Positions 45,523 through 55,546 of a DNA stretch of 64,000 nt are shown piece by piece. The notes under the pieces were generated by a model. That model had not been told where the DNA came from. It saw nothing but the letters and a program-made list of their open reading frames with translations, and ran no database searches. The stretch lies in contig OZ251535.1 of NCBI GenBank assembly GCA_965243165.1, forward strand, positions 1,612,001-1,676,000, written 5' to 3'. Source of the DNA: CATQHD01 sp965243165. GTDB taxonomy: Bacteria > Actinomycetota > Acidimicrobiia > Spongiisociales > Spongiisociaceae. The translations under genes and the position numbers were made by a program. Position 1 is the first letter of the stretch; each line of letters starts with the position of its first letter.

Positions 45523-46221
45523 TCAGGCCATGGCGTTGTTTCGGCGCGCTGATATCAGTTGTTGTATTTCGGAAGAGACTGCCGTCAGGTGCTCGGCGAT
45601 CCACTGCTCGGCCCGGTCGGAGTCCTTGGCTCGGATGGCTTCCGTCAGGACTTTGTACATCGAATGCCGGTGCGGGGCTGCGTCGACGCTCATCCAGTAG
45701 CGGCCCAGTCCGGTGCGGAGCCTGCCCACGATGGCGGCGGTCAGCGGGCAGTGGGCGGCGGTGTAGACGCGCTGGTAGAACCGGTCGGTGAGCTCCCGCC
45801 GCCGGGCGGGGTTATCCTCGCCGTCGATCTGCTTCGCCAGTTCGGTGAGCTCGTCCACGGCGGCGGGGGTGATCCGTTCGATCGCCAACCGCAGGGCGAA
45901 GGTCTCCAACAAGATGCGGAGCTGGTAGGTCTCCTCCAGCTCCTCGGGTTCGAGCATTCGGACCGTTGCCCCCCGGTGGGGGGCGTAATCCACCAGGCCT
46001 TCCGCGGCGAGGGTGTGGAGGGCGGCGGTCACCGGCACCCGCGAGGTGTTCAGCTCTTTGGCCAGGGCCGCTTGGCGCAGCCTTTGCCCCGGTTTCAGGA
46101 CGCCGGTGATGATCGCCTCGCGCAGAGCGGCCGTTACGGCTTCTTCCACCGTGCTGTAACGCAGGTTGGCCCGGTGGGCTATCTCTGCGAGAGTTCCTTC
46201 TGCGGCCATCCGCCCGGCCAT
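45523..46221 (-). CDS. GntR-family regulator, FCD (FadR/VanR) subfamily
   Basis: A 232-residue regulator. The winged helix (~25-90) contains the GntR core LREAIITGVLKPGQRLRQAALAKELNTSRVPVTAALHTL-AEGLV (shown in part). The helical FCD domain (~95-225) carries metal/effector ligands: an Asp/His set including TAAHCPLT and the late IAEHL. It lies directly upstream of the operator and protease B on the same strand. FCD proteins bind palindromes such as TTGTATACAA, so it is the best candidate regulator of both protease modules, although module A has no regulator gene of its own. Effector unknown. Confidence 0.9.
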   Translation of the reverse strand: MAGRMAAEGTLAEIAHRANLRYSTVEEAVTAALREAIITGVLKPGQRLRQAALAKELNTSRVPVTAALHTLAAEGLVDYAPHRGATVRMLEPEELEETYQLRILLETFALRLAIERITPAAVDELTELAKQIDGEDNPARRRELTDRFYQRVYTAAHCPLTAAIVGRLRTGLGRYWMSVDAAPHRHSMYKVLTEAIRAKDSDRAEQWIAEHLTAVSSEIQQLISARRNNAMA

Positions 46222-46254
46222 ATCCCGCCCCGGCTGTGGGTGTCTCCGCCCAGG

Positions 46255-47226
46255 CTACCAGGGGTGTCCGGGGCCGGTCGGCGGAGGGGGCCGCCTTCGG
46301 GGGCCGAGGAACTCGGCGGCAACGTCTAGGAACAGGCGGGGGGTTTCCAGCATCGATATGTGCCCGGCCCCGGTGATGGGGGTGAAGGTCCAATCGGGGC
46401 GGATGCGGGCGACCGCCTCGGCGGCTTTGTGGGGAACCACGGAGTCCGCCGTTCCATGCATGAGTAGCGTGGGCGCCTCTATCTTCATCACCATTCGGTC
46501 GTATTTCCGGGGCGGGGTCATCAGGCCGAAGATGGAACGGAAGGCGGTGAACTGGGTCTTGGGCAGCCAGGGCATGCGGCAGCGCTCGTTGGACGAGGCG
46601 AGGTGCAGGCGCCGGGCCGCCGGGGAGATCGATCCGCCGCCGGTCAGCAGAGCCAGCGCATCGTCGATCCGCCGCTCGGGCACCCCGCTGCGGTACACCC
46701 AGGCGATCAGGACCCGGTTGAGGCCGGGGGTCATGTAGAGCAGGAGCGTCATGATCCAGACGGGGTGGAGGGAGCGTATGTCCCAGCAGGGGGCGGGCGG
46801 GTCGAGCAGCACCAGCCGCTCTATAAGCTCAGGCCGCCCGCCCGCCAGCAGCATGGCTGCCAGCGCCCCCATCGAGTTGCCGACGATCACCGCCGGGCGG
46901 TCGGTGCGGGCCTCGATGAACCCGGCCAGGAATTCGGCCTGGGCGTGGATCGAAGAGGAGCGCCCCGCCAGGGGGGAGCGCCCGAAGCCGGGCAGGTCGG
47001 GGGCGAGCACCCTCCCGAAGCGGGTCATCTCGGCCCCCACTTCCATCCAGTTGATGCCCGCGCCCCCCAGCCCGTGCACCAGCAGCACCAGCCGCCCTTC
47101 CCCCCCGTAGTCGATGCCGTGGACCGGGCCGTCCAAGTCGACCGTGAAGCGCTTCAGGGCCGCCGCCTCCGCCGGGTGCGCCGCCGCCCCGCCGGCGGAG
47201 GAGGCTGCGGGGCCGCCGGATGACAT
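46255..47226 (-). CDS. Alpha/beta hydrolase
   Basis: A 323-residue alpha/beta-fold hydrolase. The oxyanion HG motif is in LVHGLGG, the nucleophile elbow in VGNSMGALAAM, the acid in MHGTADSVVP and the His in ITGAGHISML, so the triad is complete. A helical cap (~150-225) follows LLDPPAP. It starts six bases after the E1-beta stop and is probably cotranscribed with E1 alpha and beta. Hydrolases in this position occur beside branched-chain 2-oxoacid and acetoin dehydrogenase genes, but there is no lipoyl domain, so it is not an E2. Ester or thioester substrate unknown. Confidence 0.88.
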   Translation of the reverse strand: MSSGGPAASSAGGAAAHPAEAAALKRFTVDLDGPVHGIDYGGEGRLVLLVHGLGGAGINWMEVGAEMTRFGRVLAPDLPGFGRSPLAGRSSSIHAQAEFLAGFIEARTDRPAVIVGNSMGALAAMLLAGGRPELIERLVLLDPPAPCWDIRSLHPVWIMTLLLYMTPGLNRVLIAWVYRSGVPERRIDDALALLTGGGSISPAARRLHLASSNERCRMPWLPKTQFTAFRSIFGLMTPPRKYDRMVMKIEAPTLLMHGTADSVVPHKAAEAVARIRPDWTFTPITGAGHISMLETPRLFLDVAAEFLGPRRRPPPPTGPGHPW

Positions 47227-47232
47227 GGCGGT

Positions 47233-48320
<1,088 letters not shown>

Positions 48321-48324
<4 letters not shown>

Positions 48325-49289
48325 GGGGCGAACACCCCCTCCTCCACGGAGGCCGGATCCGGCCAAGGGCTCGCCTCGGCGAACGCCGCCGCGTCGTCGG
48401 CGGCCTCCCGGCAGCGGCGGGCGGTTTCATCGAGGAAGGCCCGGTCCACCGTTCCGTCCTCAAGCAGCTTCCGTTCGTACCGGTCGATCGGGTCCCGCTT
48501 CCTCCACTTCTCCAGCAGCTCCTCCGGCACGTATTCGGCGCCGTCGTGGATGGCGTGGCCCAGCATCCGCATCGTCCTGGCCTCGATCAGAGAGGGTCCG
48601 CCGCCCGGCCTGGCCCGTTCCAGCGCCGCCGACGCCGCCCGGTAGACGGCCTCCACGTCGTTGCCGTCCACCTCCTCGGCGGGAACACCGGCCGCCCGGC
48701 TGCGGCGGACGATGTTGCGTCCGGCCAGGTGCCGGTGGACGGGGGTGGAGTAGGCGTACTGGTTGTTCTCCACCACGATCACCAGGGGCGCCTGGTAGAG
48801 GGCCGCCATGTTCAGCACCTCGTGGAACAGCCCGGTGGCGGTCCCCCCGTCGCCCAGGTAGGCCATGGCGGCCCTCGGCCGGCCCCGGTAGGTGAAGGAC
48901 ATGGCCGCCCCCAGGGCGGTGGAGACCGACTGGGGGATGTGGCTGATGAACCCCACGATGCCGAGGGAGAGGTCGCCGCATCCGTGCAGGTTGGCGTCCC
49001 TCCCGCCGGTCACGCCCCCGGCCCGCCCCAGCTGGTTGGCAAAGATGCGGCGGGGGGTCATGCCCCGGATCAGGTAACAGCCGAGGTCGCGGTGGAGGGG
49101 GGCGGCCACGTCGTCGGGGGCGAGGGCGGCGCCGGTGCCCACACTGATCGCTTCGTGGCCCCGCTGGTTGAAGGTGCCGCCCACCCCCCGCCCCTGTTTC
49201 CAGAGGGCGGCCAGCCGGTCGTCCAAGGTGCGGGTGAGCCGCATCCAGTAATGAAGCTCGCGGCGCAGCTCGTCCGGCAGGGGTTCCAT
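48321..49289 (-). CDS. 2-oxoacid dehydrogenase E1 component, alpha subunit
   Basis: Alpha subunit of the same E1, 322 residues. The thiamine-diphosphate motif is GDGG (AYLGDGGTATGLFHEVLNM) ending in ENNQYAYST. Other family segments are FNQRGHEAISVGTGAAL, DLGCYLIRGMTP and the phosphorylation-loop-like TMRMLGHAIHDGAEYVP. It is the first gene of a three-gene operon with E1 beta and the hydrolase; E2 and E3 must be encoded elsewhere. Substrate class (pyruvate, branched-chain or acetoin) cannot be settled. Confidence 0.92.
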
Positions 49290-49327
49290 GCCCCGATTCT
49301 ACGCGCCGCTCCGGCGCCCGCCGGGGG

Positions 49328-51337
49328 TCAGGGGCCGCAGGCGGGGGGAACAGGGTCGTCGGACAGGGCGTCGAGCAGGGAAAGCGCCCCGGCCGCCTCT
49401 TCGCCGAAGGGGCGTCGGCCCTCCGCTGCGCCTTGCCGGCTTCGGCGGCCGGCCTGCCGGAGCGCGTTGGCGAACAGGTGCCGGGAAACGGCTTCGGGGG
49501 CGGTGATCCGGCCTTCGGCCAAGAGGCGGGCGCCCCGCTCCAGGCAGGCCTCCAGGAATTCTCGCTCTTGCTCTTCTGCTGCTTGCCCCTGCCCGGTGCG
49601 GAGGGCGGGCCGGGCGGCCAGCTCCTCGGCGGCCACCAGGTAGGCCTCCAGGTAGGGCCGGAGCACCCAGGGGGCGCAGTGGGGGCGGAGCCGCTCCAGC
49701 AGCCGATCCGCCGCCCCCTGCGCCAGCAGGTCCTCCCAGACGGGTTCCCTCCGTTTCATCTCCTGGTGGATTTCGTCGAAGAAGGCGCGGCGGGCGGGGA
49801 AGAAGAACTCGGATCCCAGCAGGTTCCTCAAATCAGACACCTGATTCCAGAAGGCGAGCACGGGGCTGCGCGCCGGGGAGCCGTCCGCCGCTCCCGCCCC
49901 CGCGGCCGCGGCTAGCCCCGCCTCGGCGGCGGCGGGGGTTACGAAGAAGTGGATGATGGTGTTGCGGTAGTAGCCGGCGGCCAAGCGGCGGCCGGGCGGA
50001 ATGCGGTAGGCCGGGGGCGCTCCTTCCTGCCCGGCGGCTTCGGGCGGGGCCTCGACCTCGACCACCCCGTGTTCCTCCAGTCCGCGCATGATCCGATCCA
50101 GGCCTTCGGGGTCTTCCAGGACGTCGAGCGGTTCGGTGGCGGGCAGGCCCCGCTCCTTGGCGCAGGCGGCCAGCCCGGACAAGGCGGCGGCCAGCTCGGG
50201 GCGGGTGAGCGGACGCCCGCCGGCCGCCAGCAGGGGCGCGGCGGCCAGGGCGGAGGGGGTCAGGGGGGTGATCCGGTTGATCCTGATGCACACCTCGGCG
50301 GCGGTCCGCTGGAGGGCGGTGCGCCTTTCTTCATCGGCGGGGCCGTCCGCCAGCGCCTCCCGGAGCGGCAGCGGCTCCCCGAAGCGGAGGTGGATGCTGC
50401 CGTTGGGCCTGCGGAGCGCCCGGATCGTTCCCACCAGCCAGGCGAAGGTCTCGGGTTGTTTGTCCAACCCCGCCTGCTCGGCGGTGTAGCAGTCCAGCTC
50501 GTGGACGTGGTCGTAGCTGATCGAGGTGGGGACCAGGCAGACGTCGGAGCGGCCGGAGGCTTCGAGGGCGTCGGCGGCGTAACCCAGCAGTCCGTAGCGG
50601 GGTGTGAGGAGCTTGCCGGTGCGGCTCCTGGTCCCTTCCATGTACCACTCCAGGGAGGCGCCCCGCTCGATCAGATATTCGAAGTAGGAGCGGAGGACGA
50701 ACTTGTAGAGGGGGTCGTCGCCGAAGGTGCGCCGGATGAAGAACAGCCCCGACCGGCGGGCGAGGGGGCCGATCGGGAAGAAACTCATGTTGACCCCCCC
50801 GGCTGTCTGGTGGTTGCGGTGGCCGTTCTCCCAGAGCACCCGCCGCAGCACCAGATGATCGAGGTTGGACTTGTGGGAGGGCAGGAAGACGAGGGGGCGG
50901 CCGTCCGCCGTGCGCTTCAGTTCTTCCAGCCGGCCGGGGTCGTAGCGGATCTGGTCGAACCCCCGGCGGTAGAGGATGCGCGTCGCGCAGGCCACTGCGT
51001 TCACGACCATCGGGGAGTGGGCTGCGGCGATCTCCTTCAGATAGCGGTCGGCCCGCCGGTTCACCTCGGCGGCGCCGGGGCTCGGATCGAGTTCTTCGGC
51101 CAGCCGGGCCAGGCCTTCCTGGAAGCCGGGGCGGCGCCGGACGTCCTCCCTGACGGGCCGGGGCGTCCTCCGCAGGGGGCCGCCGGATTCCCGCCGCCGG
51201 GCGGCCTTCCGCGCAGCCGGGGGCGGCTTGGCGTCCATCGGCGTCAGCGGACGCCCGCCGGAGGGCCGGGGTTGGGCGCGGGGCGGGGGGCGGACGCTCC
51301 GCCCCTTCCGGCCTGCGGCCGAAGACGATCCGAACAT
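49328..51337 (-). CDS. Glycerol-3-phosphate 1-O-acyltransferase, PlsB-like
   Basis: Membrane-associated acyltransferase of ~669 residues making lysophosphatidate, the first step of phospholipid synthesis. All four motifs appear in order: PSHKSNLDHL (H-x4-D), SGLFFIRRTFGDD, EGTRSRTGK and CLVPTSISYD. A long Ala/Arg/Glu-rich C-terminal region (~400-669) matches the PlsB/GPAT plan. The start is uncertain because the first ~55 residues are Pro/Arg-rich and poorly conserved-looking; 51337 has only a weak site and an alternative ATG lies at 51238. Its upstream region carries copy 2 of the dispersed structured repeat. Confidence 0.88.
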   Translation of the reverse strand: MFGSSSAAGRKGRSVRPPPRAQPRPSGGRPLTPMDAKPPPAARKAARRRESGGPLRRTPRPVREDVRRRPGFQEGLARLAEELDPSPGAAEVNRRADRYLKEIAAAHSPMVVNAVACATRILYRRGFDQIRYDPGRLEELKRTADGRPLVFLPSHKSNLDHLVLRRVLWENGHRNHQTAGGVNMSFFPIGPLARRSGLFFIRRTFGDDPLYKFVLRSYFEYLIERGASLEWYMEGTRSRTGKLLTPRYGLLGYAADALEASGRSDVCLVPTSISYDHVHELDCYTAEQAGLDKQPETFAWLVGTIRALRRPNGSIHLRFGEPLPLREALADGPADEERRTALQRTAAEVCIRINRITPLTPSALAAAPLLAAGGRPLTRPELAAALSGLAACAKERGLPATEPLDVLEDPEGLDRIMRGLEEHGVVEVEAPPEAAGQEGAPPAYRIPPGRRLAAGYYRNTIIHFFVTPAAAEAGLAAAAGAGAADGSPARSPVLAFWNQVSDLRNLLGSEFFFPARRAFFDEIHQEMKRREPVWEDLLAQGAADRLLERLRPHCAPWVLRPYLEAYLVAAEELAARPALRTGQGQAAEEQEREFLEACLERGARLLAEGRITAPEAVSRHLFANALRQAGRRSRQGAAEGRRPFGEEAAGALSLLDALSDDPVPPACGP

Positions 51338-51435
51338 GACCCTGTCACCGGGCCGCAATCCTAGATTGGCGGCTCCAAGGTTTACCCCCGACAAGAACCT
51401 CGTGCAATCATGATGGCTCGAAGTTCGATTCCAAT

Positions 51436-51711
51436 TCCAACCCAAACGCCCCCAAGTCCGCGAAAATCGGCCCCTCCCCGCCGGCAAACCCGGGCCCATC
51501 CCCCGCCGCCGCCTCCTTGAACGAAAATCCGCCGGGCCGTACGAGGCCGCCTCCGGCCCGACGGGGCCGGAACGAACGGAATGCCGTTTCTGACCGCCGC
51601 CCTCTCCAGAACTCGCGGCGGTGTTTGTGCTTCAGCCCAATAGGTATACCAAAATTCGGGGCTTCCGTATAGAGGTATGTTCGGAGAAGATTTCGCGGAC
51701 TCGACCGCTTC
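51436..51711 (-). repeat. Dispersed ~280-bp structured repeat, copy 2
   Basis: Minus-strand match to 37181-37460. The 8-bp stem (51593-51600 with 51615-51622) and the 7-bp stem (51553-51570) are both kept. It lies 99 bases ahead of the PlsB-like gene and reads in the same direction, so it could be a leader element there. The rest of the 533-base gap 51338-51870 holds no supportable gene. Confidence 0.75.
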
Positions 51712-51870
51712 GATCCTCCGGCCTCGCTCGGAGGTGCCCCAAATCCAGGGAGGGCAGGCTCGGAAGCGGCGTTCATGACGGCCTCTGCCGCACGCCTCGC
51801 CCCAACCGCTCATCTCGGCAGCGAGCGGCAATGCCTTGCCTTACGGGCGGGCGAGGGTAGGTTTGACCTC

Positions 51871-52326
51871 ATGCGGGCGCTCATCCAGCGGGTAGATCAT
51901 GCTTCGGTGTCGGTGGACGGCGAGGTGACGGGCCGGGTGGGGAACGGTCTGCTGGTTCTGGTGGGGGCGGGCCGGGCGGATACCGAAACCGACGCCCGCG
52001 CTCTGGCCGCCAAGGTGGCGGGGCTGCGCATCTTCCCCGACGACGGCGGAAGGTTCAACCTGTCCCTGCGGGACGTTGGGGGCGCAGTGCTGGTGGTCAG
52101 CCAGTTCACCCTGTACGCCGACGTGCGCCGGGGCCGCCGCCCCAGCTTCACCGGGGCGGCCCGCCCGGAGCAGGCCGAACGCCTGGTGGACGAGTTCGCC
52201 CGGGCGGTCGAGGCGGAAGGCGTCGAGGTGGCCGAGGGCCGGTTCGGCGCCATGATGCAGGTAGACCTCCGCAACAACGGCCCCTTCACCCTCATGGTCG
52301 AGACCGTGGACGGCCGGGTTGTATGA
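51871..52326 (+). CDS. dtd: D-aminoacyl-tRNA deacylase
   Basis: Homodimeric proofreading enzyme of 151 residues that frees tRNAs mischarged with D-amino acids (and glycyl-tRNA Ala). Family motifs are MRALIQRV, LLVLVGAGRADTETDA, the active-site SQFTLYADVRRGRRPSF and the C-terminal cross-subunit NNGPFTLMVE (Gly-cisPro region reads GP). The start at 51871 fits the invariant MRAxxQRV beginning. Single gene with host-like composition. Confidence 0.96.
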   Translation: MRALIQRVDHASVSVDGEVTGRVGNGLLVLVGAGRADTETDARALAAKVAGLRIFPDDGGRFNLSLRDVGGAVLVVSQFTLYADVRRGRRPSFTGAARPEQAERLVDEFARAVEAEGVEVAEGRFGAMMQVDLRNNGPFTLMVETVDGRVV

Positions 52327-52398
52327 ACCTGCCGCAGCCTGGGCTTTCACATCCGATTTGCCCGCCTTCCCCGTTCTGATATGTGCAACCTGTCGAAT

Positions 52399-52421
52399 CT
52401 GTCATACCCCCCTCGTACCTT
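52399..52421 (+). promoter_or_regulatory. RecA-NDp/PafBC-like promoter candidate ahead of nuclease-methyltransferase
   Basis: CTGTCATAC, eight bases, TACCTT: same spacing and TAN3T block as the actinobacterial RecA-independent damage promoter, with a divergent -35 half. It resembles the site at 18260-18282. Start of the nuclease-methyltransferase is 126 bases downstream. Confidence 0.4.
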
Positions 52422-52546
52422 GAACATGGTGAAACTACGACCCCGCCCTCCAAGTCTGGGGCGGCTTCCAGGCTGGGGCCGAAGTCGGTGATGTGTCCGC
52501 CGCGGGTGATATCGTCCCTGCCGGGCGCCGCAGGAAAGGAGAGGCC

Positions 52547-55468
52547 GTGAAAGAAGTGTCCTTCAACGAGAGGTTCGCGGACGCCCTGCGGATCGCGTCC
52601 GGTTGGGATGACAGCTGGATCGTGAAGGACAGCGCCGATGTGGGGCTGTTCGTCGAGGAACGCAGATCTCCTGACGTGTTGCTGATCTTGCCCAACTCAC
52701 CTCCGATAGTGGTCGAATGCAAGTTCGATGACGGGTCGGGCGACCCGGTGGAAGACGCCAAGAAAGAATTGGGGCTCACCATTTCCCAGGCGGGGGCGGG
52801 CGCATCCGGACGGAATATCCACGCCGCGGCGGCGGTGTATTACCCGCCGGGAGCCCGACAATGGGGAGATCAGGAAGTCGTAGCCAGGTTCGTTGACAGC
52901 GGCGAGCAAGTGCGGTGGAAGTTCATCTCGGGAAGAGGCGCCGACTACTGCGCTCTCTGGCCCGAGCGGGGCTGGTTGACCGGTTCTGTATTCGACTTTG
53001 CTGACAGTATCGCTAAAACGGCGACAGACGCCGAGATAATTGATTTGGCCGCCGGGGGCGCCGCGAGCTGCATCTTGGCGGCGGCGGCTTCGCTCGATGC
53101 GGTGCTGGGCAACCACCCCGCCGAGAAGGAACGGATCAGCGCTCTGATGGGTTCACCGGACGATATCAGAATCGGATTGCAGGTGGCGTGTCTGGTGTGG
53201 TTCGATTCGATGCTCATCTTGAACGAACTGGGGAGAAGAAACCCGCGATTCGGCAGCACCGCATCCTGCCGGGATGAGGTCGGCAAAATCTTCGCTCAGA
53301 AGATAAAGGAAGAGTGGGGAAAGGTGCTCGCGGTCAACTATGACTCGGTGTTCCGCCCTGCCTTCGATGCGTTTCCTCAGGTTTTGCCGCCGGCCTCCTT
53401 CTGTGACACCTTTACAACCCTCGCGAACGCGGTCGACGAGGCAGAACAATACTTGCTGGGAGAAACTGCGGACTTGGCGGGGGGAATCTTCGCCCGAGTC
53501 ATGGACGACGGGCAGCGGAAGAACTCGGCTGCTTTCTACACCCGCCCCGAAGCGGCTGAATATCTGACCTATCTTACCCTTCCTGATGTTGCGGAACTTT
53601 CCGATGATTGGCGGAGTTGGAGGATCGCCGACTTCGCCTGCGGGACAGGCACCCTCCTGCGGGCGGGGTACCGGCGGCTGCAACAGTTCGCATCCGGCCG
53701 CGGGGCGCCGCTCGACGCCTACCACCGAGCGATGATAGAGGAGGGGTTGTGCGGGGTGGATGTTGCCCCTATCGCTGTCCACCTCACCGCCGCCGGGATC
53801 GTGGGCCTGCGGCCGGAAGTCGATTACAACCCGACCAACATCGGGCTGGCGAGGATCGGAGCAACAGACGGAGGGAACGGTGGGGTCTTTACCGGGTCGG
53901 TCGAGCTGTTGGGGGAGCATGAAACTCGGCTGTTCACCGACAACTACGACACCCAGAAGGGGACGGAGATTGAGAACGGCCAGGGCGTTTCCGTCTTGGC
54001 AGCCGAAGACGGCTCCTTCGACGCGGTGTTGATGAACCCCCCTTACTCCCGGACCGGCGGGGGGCAGAAGCTGTTCGACCTGTCGGGCATTTCCCCCTCG
54101 GACCGGCGGGCGGCGCAGAAGCGGGTCTGGAAGCTGGCCCAAGGCACCTGCGGTGACGGCAATGCCGGTTTGGCTTCGGTGTTCGCGGCGATAGGCGACC
54201 GCAAGCTCAAAGACGAGATGCGCATGGGTCTGGTGCTCCCGTTGACGTGCGCGGCGGCGGGAAGCTGGGGGAAGTTCCGAAGCATGATGGCGGAGGGGTA
54301 TTCCGATCTGACGGTTACTTCTTTCGCCAGGGGAGTGGAGGGCGGACGGCATTCCCTGTCCGAGGACACTTCGATGGGAGAGGTGCTGGTTACCGCCCGC
54401 AAGTCGAAATCCGGGCGGGAAGGGATAGCCTATGTCAGCTTGGACGGCCTTTTCGGTTCCGCCGTGGAGGCGTCGGAGGCAGCCCGCAGCGTACATCGGG
54501 CGCTGTCCGGGGCGAAGCCGGGCGATACGGGGGTGCTGAAGGTCGGGGGCGACCGGGCGGGCAGCTGGTACGTTGGGCCGCCCTCCCGCGTCTGGGGAGG
54601 GGCGGGGGCGGCGGGGCTGCTGGGCCTGGTCCCGAGGGCGGAACTGCTGGTCGAGGGGACGGTCATGTCAGTCGACGACCGGGTGACCGTCCGGTTTCCG
54701 GTAGCGAGGCTCTCCGATCTGTTCGACGCCGGACCCACCCACCATTCCATCGGTCACAACGCGGGAAACCAGCCGATAGGGGCCTTCACCTTCCACCCGA
54801 TTGACCCCGAGAAACCCTACCGACACTCCCCGTACACCGCCCTCTGGGCCACCGAGGCAGAGTCGCAGACCGCAGTGCTGGCGGTGCCCACCCACTACGG
54901 CGTCAAATACGCCGATGATGCGAAGGTCAGGAAGCAGCTGGACCGCAAGACCGACCTGTTCCACAAGAAGAACATGCGCTGGACGAGCAACACCGCCCTG
55001 GCGGTCGTCTCGCAGAACAAGATGCTGGGAGGGGCGGCCTGGGCGGGCATCCGCCCCCGCCCGGATGATGACCGCATCCGGTCCAACTGGGGCTTGGTCA
55101 GGTACGCGGCGGCCGTGTGGGCCAACTCCATCTTCGGCTTCGTGTCGTTCTGGATGCAGGGTCAGCGGCAGAAGAGCGGCCGCTCCGAAGCCCAGATACA
55201 CGACATCTGCCGGTTGACCATCCCCGACTTCCGCGACCAGGCCCTCTTGGAAAGAGCCCGCCTGGTCCAAGCAGAACACGGAAACGCCCTGTTCGAGTTG
55301 GAATTGAAGCCCGCCAACCAAGCCCATGCCGACCCCAACCGCCGCAAGCTGGACCTCGCCGCCGCGGCTCTTCTGGGTATAGACGCCCGCAACGCTGAAC
55401 AGACCGCCCGATACCTGGCCGGCCAGTGGGCGGCGGAACCGTCGGTGGCCTCCCCCAGAAGCCGATAG
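52547..55468 (+). CDS. Single-chain PD-(D/E)XK nuclease-N6-adenine DNA methyltransferase (type IIG-like)
   Basis: A 973-residue restriction-modification-type protein. The N-terminus has a nuclease-like block SPDVLLIL...IVVECK (Asp43, Glu57, Lys59). A helical spacer leads to the gamma-class adenine methyltransferase: motif I ADFACGTGTLL (~363) and motif IV MNPPYS (~497). The last ~300 residues probably recognise the target; they include the segment VRYAAAVWANSIFGFVSFW that is shared with the second enzyme at 57155. The GTG start at 52547 has AGGAAAGGAG before it, better than the GTG at 52493. No separate specificity or restriction subunit is adjacent. Could also be a PglX-like BREX component, but no BREX partners are seen. 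Confidence 0.85.
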   Translation: MKEVSFNERFADALRIASGWDDSWIVKDSADVGLFVEERRSPDVLLILPNSPPIVVECKFDDGSGDPVEDAKKELGLTISQAGAGASGRNIHAAAAVYYPPGARQWGDQEVVARFVDSGEQVRWKFISGRGADYCALWPERGWLTGSVFDFADSIAKTATDAEIIDLAAGGAASCILAAAASLDAVLGNHPAEKERISALMGSPDDIRIGLQVACLVWFDSMLILNELGRRNPRFGSTASCRDEVGKIFAQKIKEEWGKVLAVNYDSVFRPAFDAFPQVLPPASFCDTFTTLANAVDEAEQYLLGETADLAGGIFARVMDDGQRKNSAAFYTRPEAAEYLTYLTLPDVAELSDDWRSWRIADFACGTGTLLRAGYRRLQQFASGRGAPLDAYHRAMIEEGLCGVDVAPIAVHLTAAGIVGLRPEVDYNPTNIGLARIGATDGGNGGVFTGSVELLGEHETRLFTDNYDTQKGTEIENGQGVSVLAAEDGSFDAVLMNPPYSRTGGGQKLFDLSGISPSDRRAAQKRVWKLAQGTCGDGNAGLASVFAAIGDRKLKDEMRMGLVLPLTCAAAGSWGKFRSMMAEGYSDLTVTSFARGVEGGRHSLSEDTSMGEVLVTARKSKSGREGIAYVSLDGLFGSAVEASEAARSVHRALSGAKPGDTGVLKVGGDRAGSWYVGPPSRVWGGAGAAGLLGLVPRAELLVEGTVMSVDDRVTVRFPVARLSDLFDAGPTHHSIGHNAGNQPIGAFTFHPIDPEKPYRHSPYTALWATEAESQTAVLAVPTHYGVKYADDAKVRKQLDRKTDLFHKKNMRWTSNTALAVVSQNKMLGGAAWAGIRPRPDDDRIRSNWGLVRYAAAVWANSIFGFVSFWMQGQRQKSGRSEAQIHDICRLTIPDFRDQALLERARLVQAEHGNALFELELKPANQAHADPNRRKLDLAAAALLGIDARNAEQTARYLAGQWAAEPSVASPRSR

Positions 55469-55546
55469 GTTCTCGTTCCTTCCGACGCGGCGCGCCCGGA
55501 GGGGCGGCTGCGGCCATAGGGCCGCCGTCGGGGTAGGATCGAACCC

